6,838 nucleotides of DNA from JBFLVQ01 sp040758525 (GCA_040758525.1 JBFLVQ010000518.1:1-6838), one strand, 5' to 3'. Shown: positions 1-6,080, counted from the stretch's first letter. The notes: generated by a model not told the origin, from the sequence alone. Made by a program: numbers and translations.

Positions 1-47
1 CTTTACAAGCTTTGTCTGCTAAGAAGAGAGCTTTAAGTAAACACTAA
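1..47 (+). CDS. C-terminal tail of an upstream gene (partial)
   Basis: Frame 3 is open from the left edge and ends LQALSAKKRALSKH followed by TAA at 45-47. It is the best candidate for the end of an upstream gene because the next gene's ribosome binding site begins two bases after this stop and its ATG lies 17 bases on, as expected inside an operon. The other two frames stop at 22 and 36 and are also possible. Fourteen residues are too few to name a family. Confidence 0.35.
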   Translation, partial: LQALSAKKRALSKH

Positions 48-48
48 C

Positions 49-54
49 AAGGAG
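49..54 (+). promoter_or_regulatory. Ribosome binding site of the four-cysteine small protein
   Basis: AAGGAG lies 10 bases upstream of the ATG at 65. It is a close match to the Shine-Dalgarno core and supports that start over the overlapping out-of-frame ATG at 84. Confidence 0.7.
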
Positions 55-64
55 ATTTATCTTT

Positions 65-382
65 ATGTCACAAGTTAAGGGTAGTGGTAAAACCGAAACT
101 GCAGCCAAAGCAGATGCCAGAAAACAGGCCGATCAATATTGTAAAAATGGTTGGGAGCAAGAAGGGAGTTGGTCCTGCCATCAAGTTTCTCCCGGCTATT
201 GGGAGTGCGATCTACGGTTTCATTGCAAACGGGAAGAGCAAGTTATATCAAAAGATAGTACAAATATTATTCTACCAAGTGATGCGCTTGTAATACTTAA
301 TTTGACTACTCCGCCACCAGGCACAGATACCGTTGATCTGGTTGTTGATCCAAATACTGGCAGGATTTACCGTCAAGGATAA
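65..382 (+). CDS. Small four-cysteine protein of unknown function
   Basis: This is a 105-residue protein that I do not recognise. It starts MSQVKGSGKTETAAKADARK, an Ala/Lys-rich likely helix. Residues 26-54 form a compact region rich in Cys and aromatic residues: Cys26, Cys38, Cys48 and Cys54, with Trp30, Trp36, Trp46 and Tyr45. This pattern could be two disulphides or a small metal site. The C-terminal part (about 65-100) is hydrophobic and proline-containing, with TTPPPGTD and DPNTGRIY, and looks like beta strands. No signal peptide or membrane segment is visible, which argues against export-dependent disulphides unless the true start lies elsewhere. The start is supported by AAGGAG 10 bases upstream. 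It follows the preceding stop by 17 bases, so it is probably the last gene of an operon that begins outside the window. It is intact, with no sign of decay, although decayed sequence follows it. Confidence 0.65.
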   Translation: MSQVKGSGKTETAAKADARKQADQYCKNGWEQEGSWSCHQVSPGYWECDLRFHCKREEQVISKDSTNIILPSDALVILNLTTPPPGTDTVDLVVDPNTGRIYRQG

Positions 383-566
383 GATTATCATTGAACCATA
401 GTTCTGCAATCTGGTTGTAATATTTAATGCGCGGTACTGATTTACTCGAATGGATAGCGTGTAACAAGGGCGCACTCTGCTTCCGTAAGTTTGTGCCTCC
501 TTCCAGTGCCGCGCTCACTCTTTGCTCACTTGGCTAGTCTTGCTAGATACTCCACATTATTCCTGC
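383..566. other. Spacer without a recognised gene
   Basis: No convincing gene is present. On the minus strand a frame reads RIKYYNQIAELWFNDNLIL near 385-440. It looks protein-like but has no start signal, continues into the antisense of the small plus-strand gene, and matches no family I can name. It may be a relic or chance. No clear terminator for the 65-382 gene was found here. Confidence 0.3.
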
Positions 567-800
567 TTACAACACACCTTGCCGATCAATTGCCTCTTCA
601 GCTACTGTCCGCTTTACCTGATAGCTGCGATGATGCTGAACACTGATTAGACCGCTACGAATCGCATACTTGACCAGTCCTGCCATCTCGCCTATCTGCA
701 ATTTCATCATAATGCGTGCTCGATACGCCGCTACTGTGCGTCGTGATAGTTGTAGGAGATTTCCCACTTCCTCATTGTTATATCTTCTATCCTCTCTGGG
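567..800 (-). pseudogene. Relic of a LuxR/NarL-type regulator, C-terminal HTH domain
   Basis: Read on the minus strand, the frame runs PRE-DRR-YNNEEVGNLLQLS, then RRTVAAYRARIMMKL, then MAGLVKYAIRSGLI, ending at TAA (567-569). This matches the last three helices of the GerE/LuxR DNA-binding domain (family pattern: PREREVLQLIAEG, then xNxEIAxxLxxSxxTVxxHRxxIMxKL, then LVxYAxRxGLI). The scaffold helix between PRE and NNEE is shortened by several codons, and an in-frame TAG (801-803) sits directly upstream. No receiver domain follows in frame, so this is the decayed tail of a two-component response regulator. A GTG at 765-767 could start a 66-residue peptide with only half a domain, which is unlikely to work alone. 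What else: a recently truncated gene still translated as a fragment. Confidence 0.65.
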
Positions 801-1050
801 CTACTAGGAATGTTAAGGCTTCGTTGAATGATTCCGCCGGTCGTGACCCAACTGAATAATCCTGTTGGACATCCAAGAGTACTAAAACCAACAAAGGCTT
901 TTATTTATACCATCTTCTGATGTTAATAAGATGGGATCAACTTTGGCAACTCTAGCTGCAGGAATTCAGCCTGCTAGCAATGCTACAACAGCCAACAATG
1001 ATACTCTTCATATAGAACATCAATAGGAGCTTTGATGAGTAATATCCGGT
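801..1050. other. Decayed intergenic sequence, no recognised gene
   Basis: No convincing gene is visible. A plus-strand frame is open from about 886 to a TAG at 1024-1026 and includes an ATG at 931 (MGSTLATLAAGIQPASNATT...), but it lacks a ribosome binding site and matches no family I know. Immediately after it, AGGAG (1025-1029) precedes an ATG at 1035 by five bases. The frame from that ATG reads MSNIR and stops at once, so it looks like the beginning of a gene cut off by later rearrangement. No RNA gene was recognised. Confidence 0.3.
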
Positions 1051-1051
1051 A

Positions 1052-1076
1052 ATATTTCGCCTATATTTCGAAATAT
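1052..1076. repeat. AT-rich palindrome with a preceding half-site
   Basis: ATATTTCGAAATAT at 1063-1076 is a perfect 14-bp palindrome. Its left half, ATATTTCG, also occurs as a direct copy at 1052-1059, 11 bp upstream, about one helical turn. The palindrome ends three bases before the possible -35 box at 1080. It could be an operator for a dimeric repressor, or part of the left end of the tnpB-bearing element whose relic follows. Seen: the symmetry. Inferred: any function. Confidence 0.45.
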
Positions 1077-1079
1077 TTG

Positions 1080-1108
1080 TTGTATTGCTTAGACCATTAC
1101 GGTAGAAT
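1080..1108 (+). promoter_or_regulatory. Possible sigma-70-type promoter (tnpB relic / nucleotidyltransferase)
   Basis: TTGTAT at 1080-1085 and TAGAAT at 1103-1108 are separated by 17 bases. The -10 box matches the consensus at five of six positions, and the -35 box at only the first three. It lies just upstream of the tnpB relic's ATG at 1115, so it was probably the element's own promoter. It is now the only promoter-like sequence I see ahead of the nucleotidyltransferase gene, giving a leader of roughly 135 bases. Confidence 0.35.
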
Positions 1109-1114
1109 GCGCCT

Positions 1115-1251
1115 ATGAGAGCCTATAAGGTATAAGCTCAAGCCTTGCAAGAATCTTACTAAGAAGTTTGAGTAAGCATTCTATGGCTGTAGGGTGTTGT
1201 ACAATCTATCTTGGTGAGCGGCAAAGGTGGAGTTGTTTCGGGAAGAGCTGT
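1115..1251 (+). pseudogene. tnpB: Relic of the 5' end of tnpB (IS200/IS605 or IS607-type element)
   Basis: The ATG at 1115 starts MRAYK and then hits a stop. Skipping the single base at 1130 (a run of two G) restores a frame reading YKLKPCKNLTKKFE, then TAA, then AFYGCRVLYNLSW, then TGA, then AAKVELFREEL. Joined, this gives MRAYKYKLKP..KFE...CRVLYNLSL, the standard N-terminus of TnpB (M[RK]AYKYRLxPxxxQxxxFE...CRxxYNxAL). TnpB is the RNA-guided DNA nuclease of IS200/IS605- and IS607-type elements. Only about the first 45 residues survive. The RuvC-like catalytic part, the zinc finger and the element's right end are not in the window. One frameshift and two in-frame stops make it dead. The end at 1251 is approximate, because the similarity fades into the start of the next gene. 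In another frame this same DNA encodes the cysteine-containing N-terminal extension that a TTG start at 1168 would add to that gene. Confidence 0.7.
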
Positions 1252-2169
1252 ATGAAGAGCGAATCGATTCAGGAGAAGTTTACCGAAGCTCTTGATACAC
1301 TTGTTGAGCAAGTGAAAGGAGACCGCTCCGTTCTTGCTGCCATCCTCTGTGGCAGCCTGTCACATGATACAGTGTGGGCGAAGTCCGACATTGACTTGGT
1401 ATTTGTAACGATCGACGACAAGAAGGTAGACTTGGCGGGACTGGCACTTTACTCACATGGAGTGAATGTTCATGCGTTTCTTATACCACGTACAGAGTTC
1501 CGCAAGATGGTTGAAGGCTCAATCCACAACTCGTTCATGCATTCGTTCCTAACCAAGGGACGACTACTCTATACACATGATCAGACCATTGCCGATCTCT
1601 GCGCTAGGCTTGCTGAAATAGGTGAGCGTGACACGCAGATACAGCTACTACGTGCGGCGACGAATGCGCTACCACTGATCTACAAAGCCCACAAATGGTT
1701 TGTTACACGCGGTGATTGGGATTACACGGCACTATGGATTCTCTATGCCGCGACGCCACTAGCGCAGATTGAGGTGATCGGTGCACGCCTGCTGGCCGAC
1801 CGTGAGGTGATCCCACAGGCGATGAAGCTAAATCCAGAGTTCTTTAAAATGATTTATACCGATCTGCTCAATACGAAAAAGACACAAAAGAGTGTGCAGA
1901 TAGTGCTGGCGGCGATTGACCGCTACATAGCAGAGCGTGCGACAACGCTGTTTGGGCTAGTGATTGATCATCTGCACGAGGTTGGCGAAGCGCGATCCTG
2001 TAGCGAGATTGAAGACCACTTTAAACGCAATTTTGATGTAAATGGGGTGACCACGGTATGTGAGTACCTGGCGGATCAAGGACTCATTGGCAAAGCTTCA
2101 ACACCCGTCCACCTTACCAAGAAGAGCAATGTAGAGGTGCAGGAATTGGCATTCTTCTACATAGAGTAG
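1252..2169 (+). CDS. Nucleotidyltransferase-fold protein with C-terminal winged-helix-like domain
   Basis: The protein has 305 residues from the ATG at 1252. Residues 27-52 read AAILCGSLSHDTVWAKSDIDLV, the nucleotidyltransferase signature: Gly34-Ser35, then the metal-binding pair Asp46-x-Asp48. This is the fold of MNT/KNTase-type enzymes, which transfer nucleotides to drugs, proteins or RNA; the substrate here is unknown. The strand that normally carries the third carboxylate reads GVNVHAFLIPR with His74 in its place, so catalysis may be altered. The middle (about 110-240) is helical. The end (about 246-303) reads ARSCSEIEDHFKRNF..VTTVCEYLADQGLIGK, resembling a winged helix. The protein is soluble, with no signal peptide. 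Start choice: an in-frame TTG at 1168 would add 28 residues, but that DNA is a tnpB relic. GGAAGAG at 1241-1247 is a usable though close ribosome binding site for 1252. The SGNH hydrolase follows after 53 bases. Confidence 0.8.
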   Translation: MKSESIQEKFTEALDTLVEQVKGDRSVLAAILCGSLSHDTVWAKSDIDLVFVTIDDKKVDLAGLALYSHGVNVHAFLIPRTEFRKMVEGSIHNSFMHSFLTKGRLLYTHDQTIADLCARLAEIGERDTQIQLLRAATNALPLIYKAHKWFVTRGDWDYTALWILYAATPLAQIEVIGARLLADREVIPQAMKLNPEFFKMIYTDLLNTKKTQKSVQIVLAAIDRYIAERATTLFGLVIDHLHEVGEARSCSEIEDHFKRNFDVNGVTTVCEYLADQGLIGKASTPVHLTKKSNVEVQELAFFYIE

Positions 2170-2222
2170 CGAGCAAAATAGATATAAATTCGCTAAGTCT
2201 AATAGGTCTGGAACACGAGAAT

Positions 2223-2876
2223 ATGGCCAAACATTCACTTACTGAGCCTATGCAGATTCTATTCATTGGCAATAGCTTTACTGCGCGCAACAATCTTCCT
2301 GATCTTATTGCGCAACTGGCCAAATCTCGTGGCAAGCAGTTGCAGTATCAACTGATCTGGGCAGGTGGAGCATCACTTCGAATGCATTGGAACAAAGCAG
2401 CGGCGCAGAAGGCAATCGAGCAAACACGCTACGATTATGTTGTGCTACAAGAGCAAAGCACATTACCAATTAAGAATCCATTACGTATGCATGAGAACAT
2501 ACGACTCTTTGATCAAGTGATCAAGGCTTCTCGAGCAAAGACAGCGTTGTATTTAACCTGGGCTCGCCAAGATGTGCCAGAGACACAGCAGGCGATCACC
2601 AATGCCTATACAGCGATTGGTGAAGAACTCAATGCAACGATCATTCCTGTGGGAATCGCCTGGCAGGATTTCATCCGCAAACACCACTCTCCAGCATTGC
2701 ATGATAAAGACAAGAATCATCCTACACTAGCAGGTTCATACCTTGCTGCTTCTGTTTTCTTTGCCGTTCTGTTTAACGAGAGTTCTATCGGACTGATCAA
2801 CAACATAAAAGGTCTTACTGAAGCAGAAGCAGAGCTGCTGCAAAAGACAGCTTGGGCGGCAGTAGCTCCAATCTGA
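2223..2876 (+). CDS. SGNH-family hydrolase, DUF4886-like
   Basis: This is a 217-residue protein of the SGNH (GDSL-like) esterase/lipase fold. Block I is ILFIGNSFT, with nucleophile Ser18 in a GNS rather than GDS motif. A glycine-rich turn WAGGASL (46-52) fits block II. VVLQEQS (73-79) sits where GxND normally lies. DKNHPTLAGSYLAA holds the Asp163-x-x-His166 pair of block V. GNSFT, QEQS and DxxHP followed by GSYLAA are typical of the DUF4886-like branch, whose substrates are largely unknown; members probably cleave ester or acetyl groups. No signal peptide is visible, so it is probably cytoplasmic. The length is near the minimum for one domain. The start is uncertain: ATG 2223 and ATG 2250 (MQILFIGNSFT) are both in frame and both lack a strong ribosome binding site; the later one would begin right at the first beta strand. 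It lies between the nucleotidyltransferase and uvrA in the same direction. Confidence 0.8.
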   Translation: MAKHSLTEPMQILFIGNSFTARNNLPDLIAQLAKSRGKQLQYQLIWAGGASLRMHWNKAAAQKAIEQTRYDYVVLQEQSTLPIKNPLRMHENIRLFDQVIKASRAKTALYLTWARQDVPETQQAITNAYTAIGEELNATIIPVGIAWQDFIRKHHSPALHDKDKNHPTLAGSYLAASVFFAVLFNESSIGLINNIKGLTEAEAELLQKTAWAAVAPI

Positions 2877-2907
2877 ATCACAAAGAAGAACAACTTCTAA
2901 GTGTGAT
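2877..2907. terminator. Two-part hairpin between the hydrolase gene and uvrA
   Basis: Outer arms ATCACA (2877-2882) and TGTGAT (2902-2907) enclose inner arms AGAAG (2884-2888) and CTTCT (2894-2898) with the loop AACAA. The hairpin starts right after the hydrolase stop. No T-tract follows, so it is not a classical intrinsic terminator. It may mark an mRNA 3' end, a processing site or a protein-binding site ahead of uvrA. Confidence 0.3.
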
Positions 2908-2924
2908 AACTCGCATTCTTGTAC

Positions 2925-2932
2925 AGGGAGGA
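2925..2932 (+). promoter_or_regulatory. Strong ribosome binding site of uvrA
   Basis: AGGGAGGA ends eight bases before the ATG at 2941. It is the best Shine-Dalgarno match in the window and fixes the uvrA start, including its unusual N-terminal extension. Confidence 0.75.
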
Positions 2933-2940
2933 ACTATTGG

Positions 2941-5916
2941 ATGGCATCTAGCGTGGGTGTAAAGCGTAATGGTAAGAAAGTAGCCTCTACTTCTCAGGGA
3001 GGTGCCATACAAGGATCGAATGGGAGCAGAAGTGTGCCAAAGACTGTGGCACGTAAGACGATCGCAGTACAGGGCGCACGTGTGCATAACCTCAAGAACA
3101 TATCATTAGAGATCCCGCGTGATAGCCTTATTGTTGTTACCGGCCTCTCAGGTTCGGGCAAGTCTAGCCTGGCATTCGATACAATTTATGCCGAAGGGCA
3201 GCGGCGCTATATGGAGTCGCTATCAAGTTATGCCAAGAGGTTTGTTGCTCAAGTGACAAAGCCGGATGTGGATTTTGTGTTTGGTCTTTCTCCGGTGATC
3301 TCGATTGAACAGAAGACAACTATCAACAATCCACGCTCGACTGTTGGTACAATGACAGATATTGCTAGCTACTTGAACCTACTGTTTGCAACCATTGCCC
3401 AACCACACTGCCCACGTACTGGTGAGCCTACGCCTAGTCGAACCGCGAATCAGATTCTTGATACAATTCTGTCCTTACCAGAAGGTACAGAGATTGAACT
3501 ACGGGCGCCTGTATTCAAGGTCTATGGTGAGGACCTAGACTTTGTCTTTACCGAAGTACGTAAGAAGGGTTGTCGTCGGTTGATCATTGATGGCAATTCG
3601 ATAGATATCTCTGCACAGGTTGAGTTGGATGAATCTAAGATCAAGGACATAGACGCCGTAGTAGACCGGTTCGTGGTCAGTCGGAAACACGAAAAGGCCA
3701 TCAAGGCAGGGATCGCCAGCACATTACTGGTAGGTGATGGGCTGTTACAGATCCATATCGTCAAAGGTGCAAGCAAGTCAGAGGCAGAACGGTTCTACCA
3801 TGCACTATGCAGCTCAACACACCATCTTGTCTATGGTGAGATTGCACCCGAGTATTTTATGTTTAATAATCCTGAGAGTGCCTGTCGGACCTGTGGCGGC
3901 CTTGGAGTAGACAAGCTTACACATCCAGAGTTGCTCATCCCGGATCCACAACGTAGCATCATCGGCGGTTGTTTCGTACGTGAAGCATTCAAATACAATC
4001 CAGACACCTGGGATGGTCGATTGATGTATAGTCTTGCGAAAATGTTAGGATTTTCTCTTGAATCGCAATGGCAGGATCTGCCCGCAATGGTACGTAACGC
4101 AATTCTCTATGGTATTGATGCAAAGAAGATCGCGCTCTCTACACCGCCTGAGGCAAAGATAAAGCGTGATGATTGGGAGGGCAAAGAGGTAGGCTTTGGC
4201 GGGATCGCACGGCGAATCGAGCGGCATTATCGCCGTTACCGACAACGAGGCGAAGCAAATTCCGGAATGGAAGCTTGGTTAGATAAGGTAATGGTGGAAC
4301 ACACTTGCCCTGATTGCAATGGTGCGCGTGTTCGCGCGACCAGACTACTGTTTACCATTGCAGGTAAAACCATACATGATATTGGCGAACTCAACTTTGA
4401 CGAATTATATGCATTCCTTGGTACGGTCAAGCCAACCGGTCGCGGCGCCGATGCGGGCCGGCAAATATTGAATGAGATTCGTGGCCGGCTAGAACTACTC
4501 TTAGGTATTGGGCTGGACTATCTAAACTTCAACCGTCGTTCAGGCACACTTTCGGGCGGGGAATCACAGCGGATTAGATTGTCTACACAGATTGGTTCTG
4601 GGCTTATGGGAATGCTCTATGTGCTTGATGAACCAAGCATCGGTCTACACCCAAAGGACAATGTGAAGATGATCGCAACACTAGAGAACCTGCGTGATAT
4701 TGGTAACACAGTAATTGTTGTCGAGCATGATGAAGCTACGATCCGTGCAGCCGACCACATCGTGGAGATGGGCCCTGGACCAGGTGTGCATGGCGGCAAA
4801 GTGGTAGTACAAGGTGGGATTGACGATGTGCTTGTGTGTAAGGCCTCGCCAACAGGACAATTCCTCTCAGGGAGGCGATCGATCCTAATGCCGAAGCAGC
4901 GGCGCAAGGGTAATGGCAAGGTATTGACAGTACGTGGAGCAAGGGAGAACAACCTTAAATCGATAGATGTAGTATTCCCACTGGGGAAGCTTGTCGCGAT
5001 CACAGGTGCCTCAGGGTCAGGCAAGAGCACATTGGTAAACGAGATCTTATACAAGGCGTTATGGAAGCGACTGGTGGATACACGCACACTGCCGGGCGAG
5101 CACGATGGAGTAGATGGCATTGAAAATGTGCATAAGGTGGTCAATATCGATCAGTCGCCAATTGGACGCAACAGCCGGTCTAACCCAGCAACATATATTG
5201 GCTTCTATGATACGATCCGCGATCTATTTGCACAGTCGCCACTATCATTGGAGCGCGGCTATAAAGCTGGACGGTTCAGTTTTAATGTTAAGGGAGGTAG
5301 GTGTGAGGAATGTCAGGGAGAGGGCGTGATTACCACCCAACTCTACTTTATGCCTGATGTGGAAGTAACCTGTAGTGTATGTAAGGGTGCAAGATTCAAC
5401 AGTGAAACGCTTGAGGTAACATTGCGTGGTAAGACTATTGATGATGTACTCAACATGTCGGTTGAAGAAGGTGTAACGTTCTTTGCCAGCGAGCCGGTAG
5501 TGGGCAAGAAGATTGAAGTACTAAACGATCTAGGATTGGGATACCTGACGCTTGGTCAGTCTGCGACGACACTTTCTGGAGGCGAGGCACAACGGATCAA
5601 GATTGCCACGGAACTGAGCAAGCTGCAGCGAGCAAAGCATACATTATATATTCTTGACGAGCCGACCACAGGGCTACACCTAGCAGATGTGCAGCGGCTG
5701 CTAGAGTCTTTGAATCGGTTGGTGGATGCTGGGCACACAGTGCTTTTGATTGAACATCATCTAGATGTGATCAAGACAGCCGATCATGTGATCGATTTGG
5801 GACCAGAGGGTGGACATGCGGGTGGTGAAGTAGTAGTGACTGGCACTCCTGAAGATATTGCTGCGTGCAAGAGATCACATACAGGACGTTTCCTTAAAGT
5901 ACATTTACAGACCTAG
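2941..5916 (+). CDS. uvrA: UvrABC excinuclease subunit A (DNA damage recognition ATPase)
   Basis: UvrA is the dimeric ABC-type ATPase that finds bulky DNA lesions and loads UvrB in nucleotide excision repair. This copy has 991 residues, slightly longer than the usual 940-960. Both ATPase modules are complete: Walker A GLSGSGKS (68-75), signature LSGGESQ (537 on) and Walker B VLDEPSIGLHP (561 on); then Walker A GASGSGKS (689-696), signature LSGGEAQ (878 on) and Walker B ILDEPTTGLH (Asp906-Glu907). The UvrB-binding insertion (about 150-270) is present, so it is not the short UvrA2 class. The C-terminal zinc finger is intact (Cys788-x2-Cys791-x19-Cys811-x2-Cys814). The first zinc module is degenerate: Cys315 and Cys318 remain (CRTCGGLG), but its partner pair reads C290-SST. 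The first 40 or so residues are a Lys/Ser/Gly-rich tail before the conserved RGARxHNLKNI-like region. The gene has its own strong ribosome binding site and lies 64 bases after the hydrolase gene. No SOS box was recognised upstream. Confidence 0.97.
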   Translation: MASSVGVKRNGKKVASTSQGGAIQGSNGSRSVPKTVARKTIAVQGARVHNLKNISLEIPRDSLIVVTGLSGSGKSSLAFDTIYAEGQRRYMESLSSYAKRFVAQVTKPDVDFVFGLSPVISIEQKTTINNPRSTVGTMTDIASYLNLLFATIAQPHCPRTGEPTPSRTANQILDTILSLPEGTEIELRAPVFKVYGEDLDFVFTEVRKKGCRRLIIDGNSIDISAQVELDESKIKDIDAVVDRFVVSRKHEKAIKAGIASTLLVGDGLLQIHIVKGASKSEAERFYHALCSSTHHLVYGEIAPEYFMFNNPESACRTCGGLGVDKLTHPELLIPDPQRSIIGGCFVREAFKYNPDTWDGRLMYSLAKMLGFSLESQWQDLPAMVRNAILYGIDAKKIALSTPPEAKIKRDDWEGKEVGFGGIARRIERHYRRYRQRGEANSGMEAWLDKVMVEHTCPDCNGARVRATRLLFTIAGKTIHDIGELNFDELYAFLGTVKPTGRGADAGRQILNEIRGRLELLLGIGLDYLNFNRRSGTLSGGESQRIRLSTQIGSGLMGMLYVLDEPSIGLHPKDNVKMIATLENLRDIGNTVIVVEHDEATIRAADHIVEMGPGPGVHGGKVVVQGGIDDVLVCKASPTGQFLSGRRSILMPKQRRKGNGKVLTVRGARENNLKSIDVVFPLGKLVAITGASGSGKSTLVNEILYKALWKRLVDTRTLPGEHDGVDGIENVHKVVNIDQSPIGRNSRSNPATYIGFYDTIRDLFAQSPLSLERGYKAGRFSFNVKGGRCEECQGEGVITTQLYFMPDVEVTCSVCKGARFNSETLEVTLRGKTIDDVLNMSVEEGVTFFASEPVVGKKIEVLNDLGLGYLTLGQSATTLSGGEAQRIKIATELSKLQRAKHTLYILDEPTTGLHLADVQRLLESLNRLVDAGHTVLLIEHHLDVIKTADHVIDLGPEGGHAGGEVVVTGTPEDIAACKRSHTGRFLKVHLQT

Positions 5917-5985
5917 GCTCTGATAAAGTGTGAAGATAGGCTTACTTGATCTCAACATACTACATAAGAGTGTTACTCAATATTG

Positions 5986-6051
5986 GTGGTGAGATCCTTG
6001 ACACCACGTTGTCATAATTGATACGCTATCGGCGTATCTCCATTTGTCATA
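5986..6051. repeat. Stem-loops and 8-bp direct repeats downstream of uvrA
   Basis: The first 160 bases after uvrA hold no gene. GTGGTG (5986-5991) pairs with CACCAC (6002-6007) around a 10-base loop. GATACGC (6020-6026) and GCGTATC (6032-6038) form a perfect 7-bp stem with the loop TATCG. The second stem is flanked by direct copies of TTGTCATA at 6009-6016 and 6044-6051. Either stem could help end uvrA transcription, but neither is followed by a T-tract. The repeat-flanked stem may instead be a tiny insertion or a binding site. Confidence 0.35.
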
Positions 6052-6080
6052 CAATTTCACATATAACAATCTTGAACTGA

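Noticed and set aside
840..900. Receiver-like wording (LVLLDVQ on minus, IILLDIQ on plus) near the LuxR relic
   Set aside because: The resemblance is a few hydrophobic residues around an Asp, appears on both strands by symmetry, and is not in frame with the HTH relic. It is too weak to call a receiver domain.
931..1026. 31-residue plus-strand frame starting at ATG 931
   Set aside because: It has no ribosome binding site, no family resemblance, and lies in decayed sequence.
1168..1251. TTG-initiated 28-residue N-terminal extension of the nucleotidyltransferase
   Set aside because: The DNA encodes a tnpB relic in another frame, the extension is an unlikely Cys-containing sequence, no good ribosome binding site precedes the TTG, and a small hairpin (1155-1176) covers it.
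2114..2335. Minus-strand open frame across the gap between nucleotidyltransferase and hydrolase
   Set aside because: It overlaps the ends of two well-supported genes and has no recognisable domain, so it is a shadow frame.
4617..5144. Long minus-strand open frame inside uvrA
   Set aside because: It is antisense to conserved UvrA motifs (Walker B of module 1 through Walker A of module 2), its protein is Ser/Pro/Thr-rich without family resemblance, and it lacks a start signal.
5998..6027. Promoter with perfect TTGACA at 5998
   Set aside because: No acceptable -10 box lies at 16-18 bp, and the CATAAT at 6013 is only 9 bp away.
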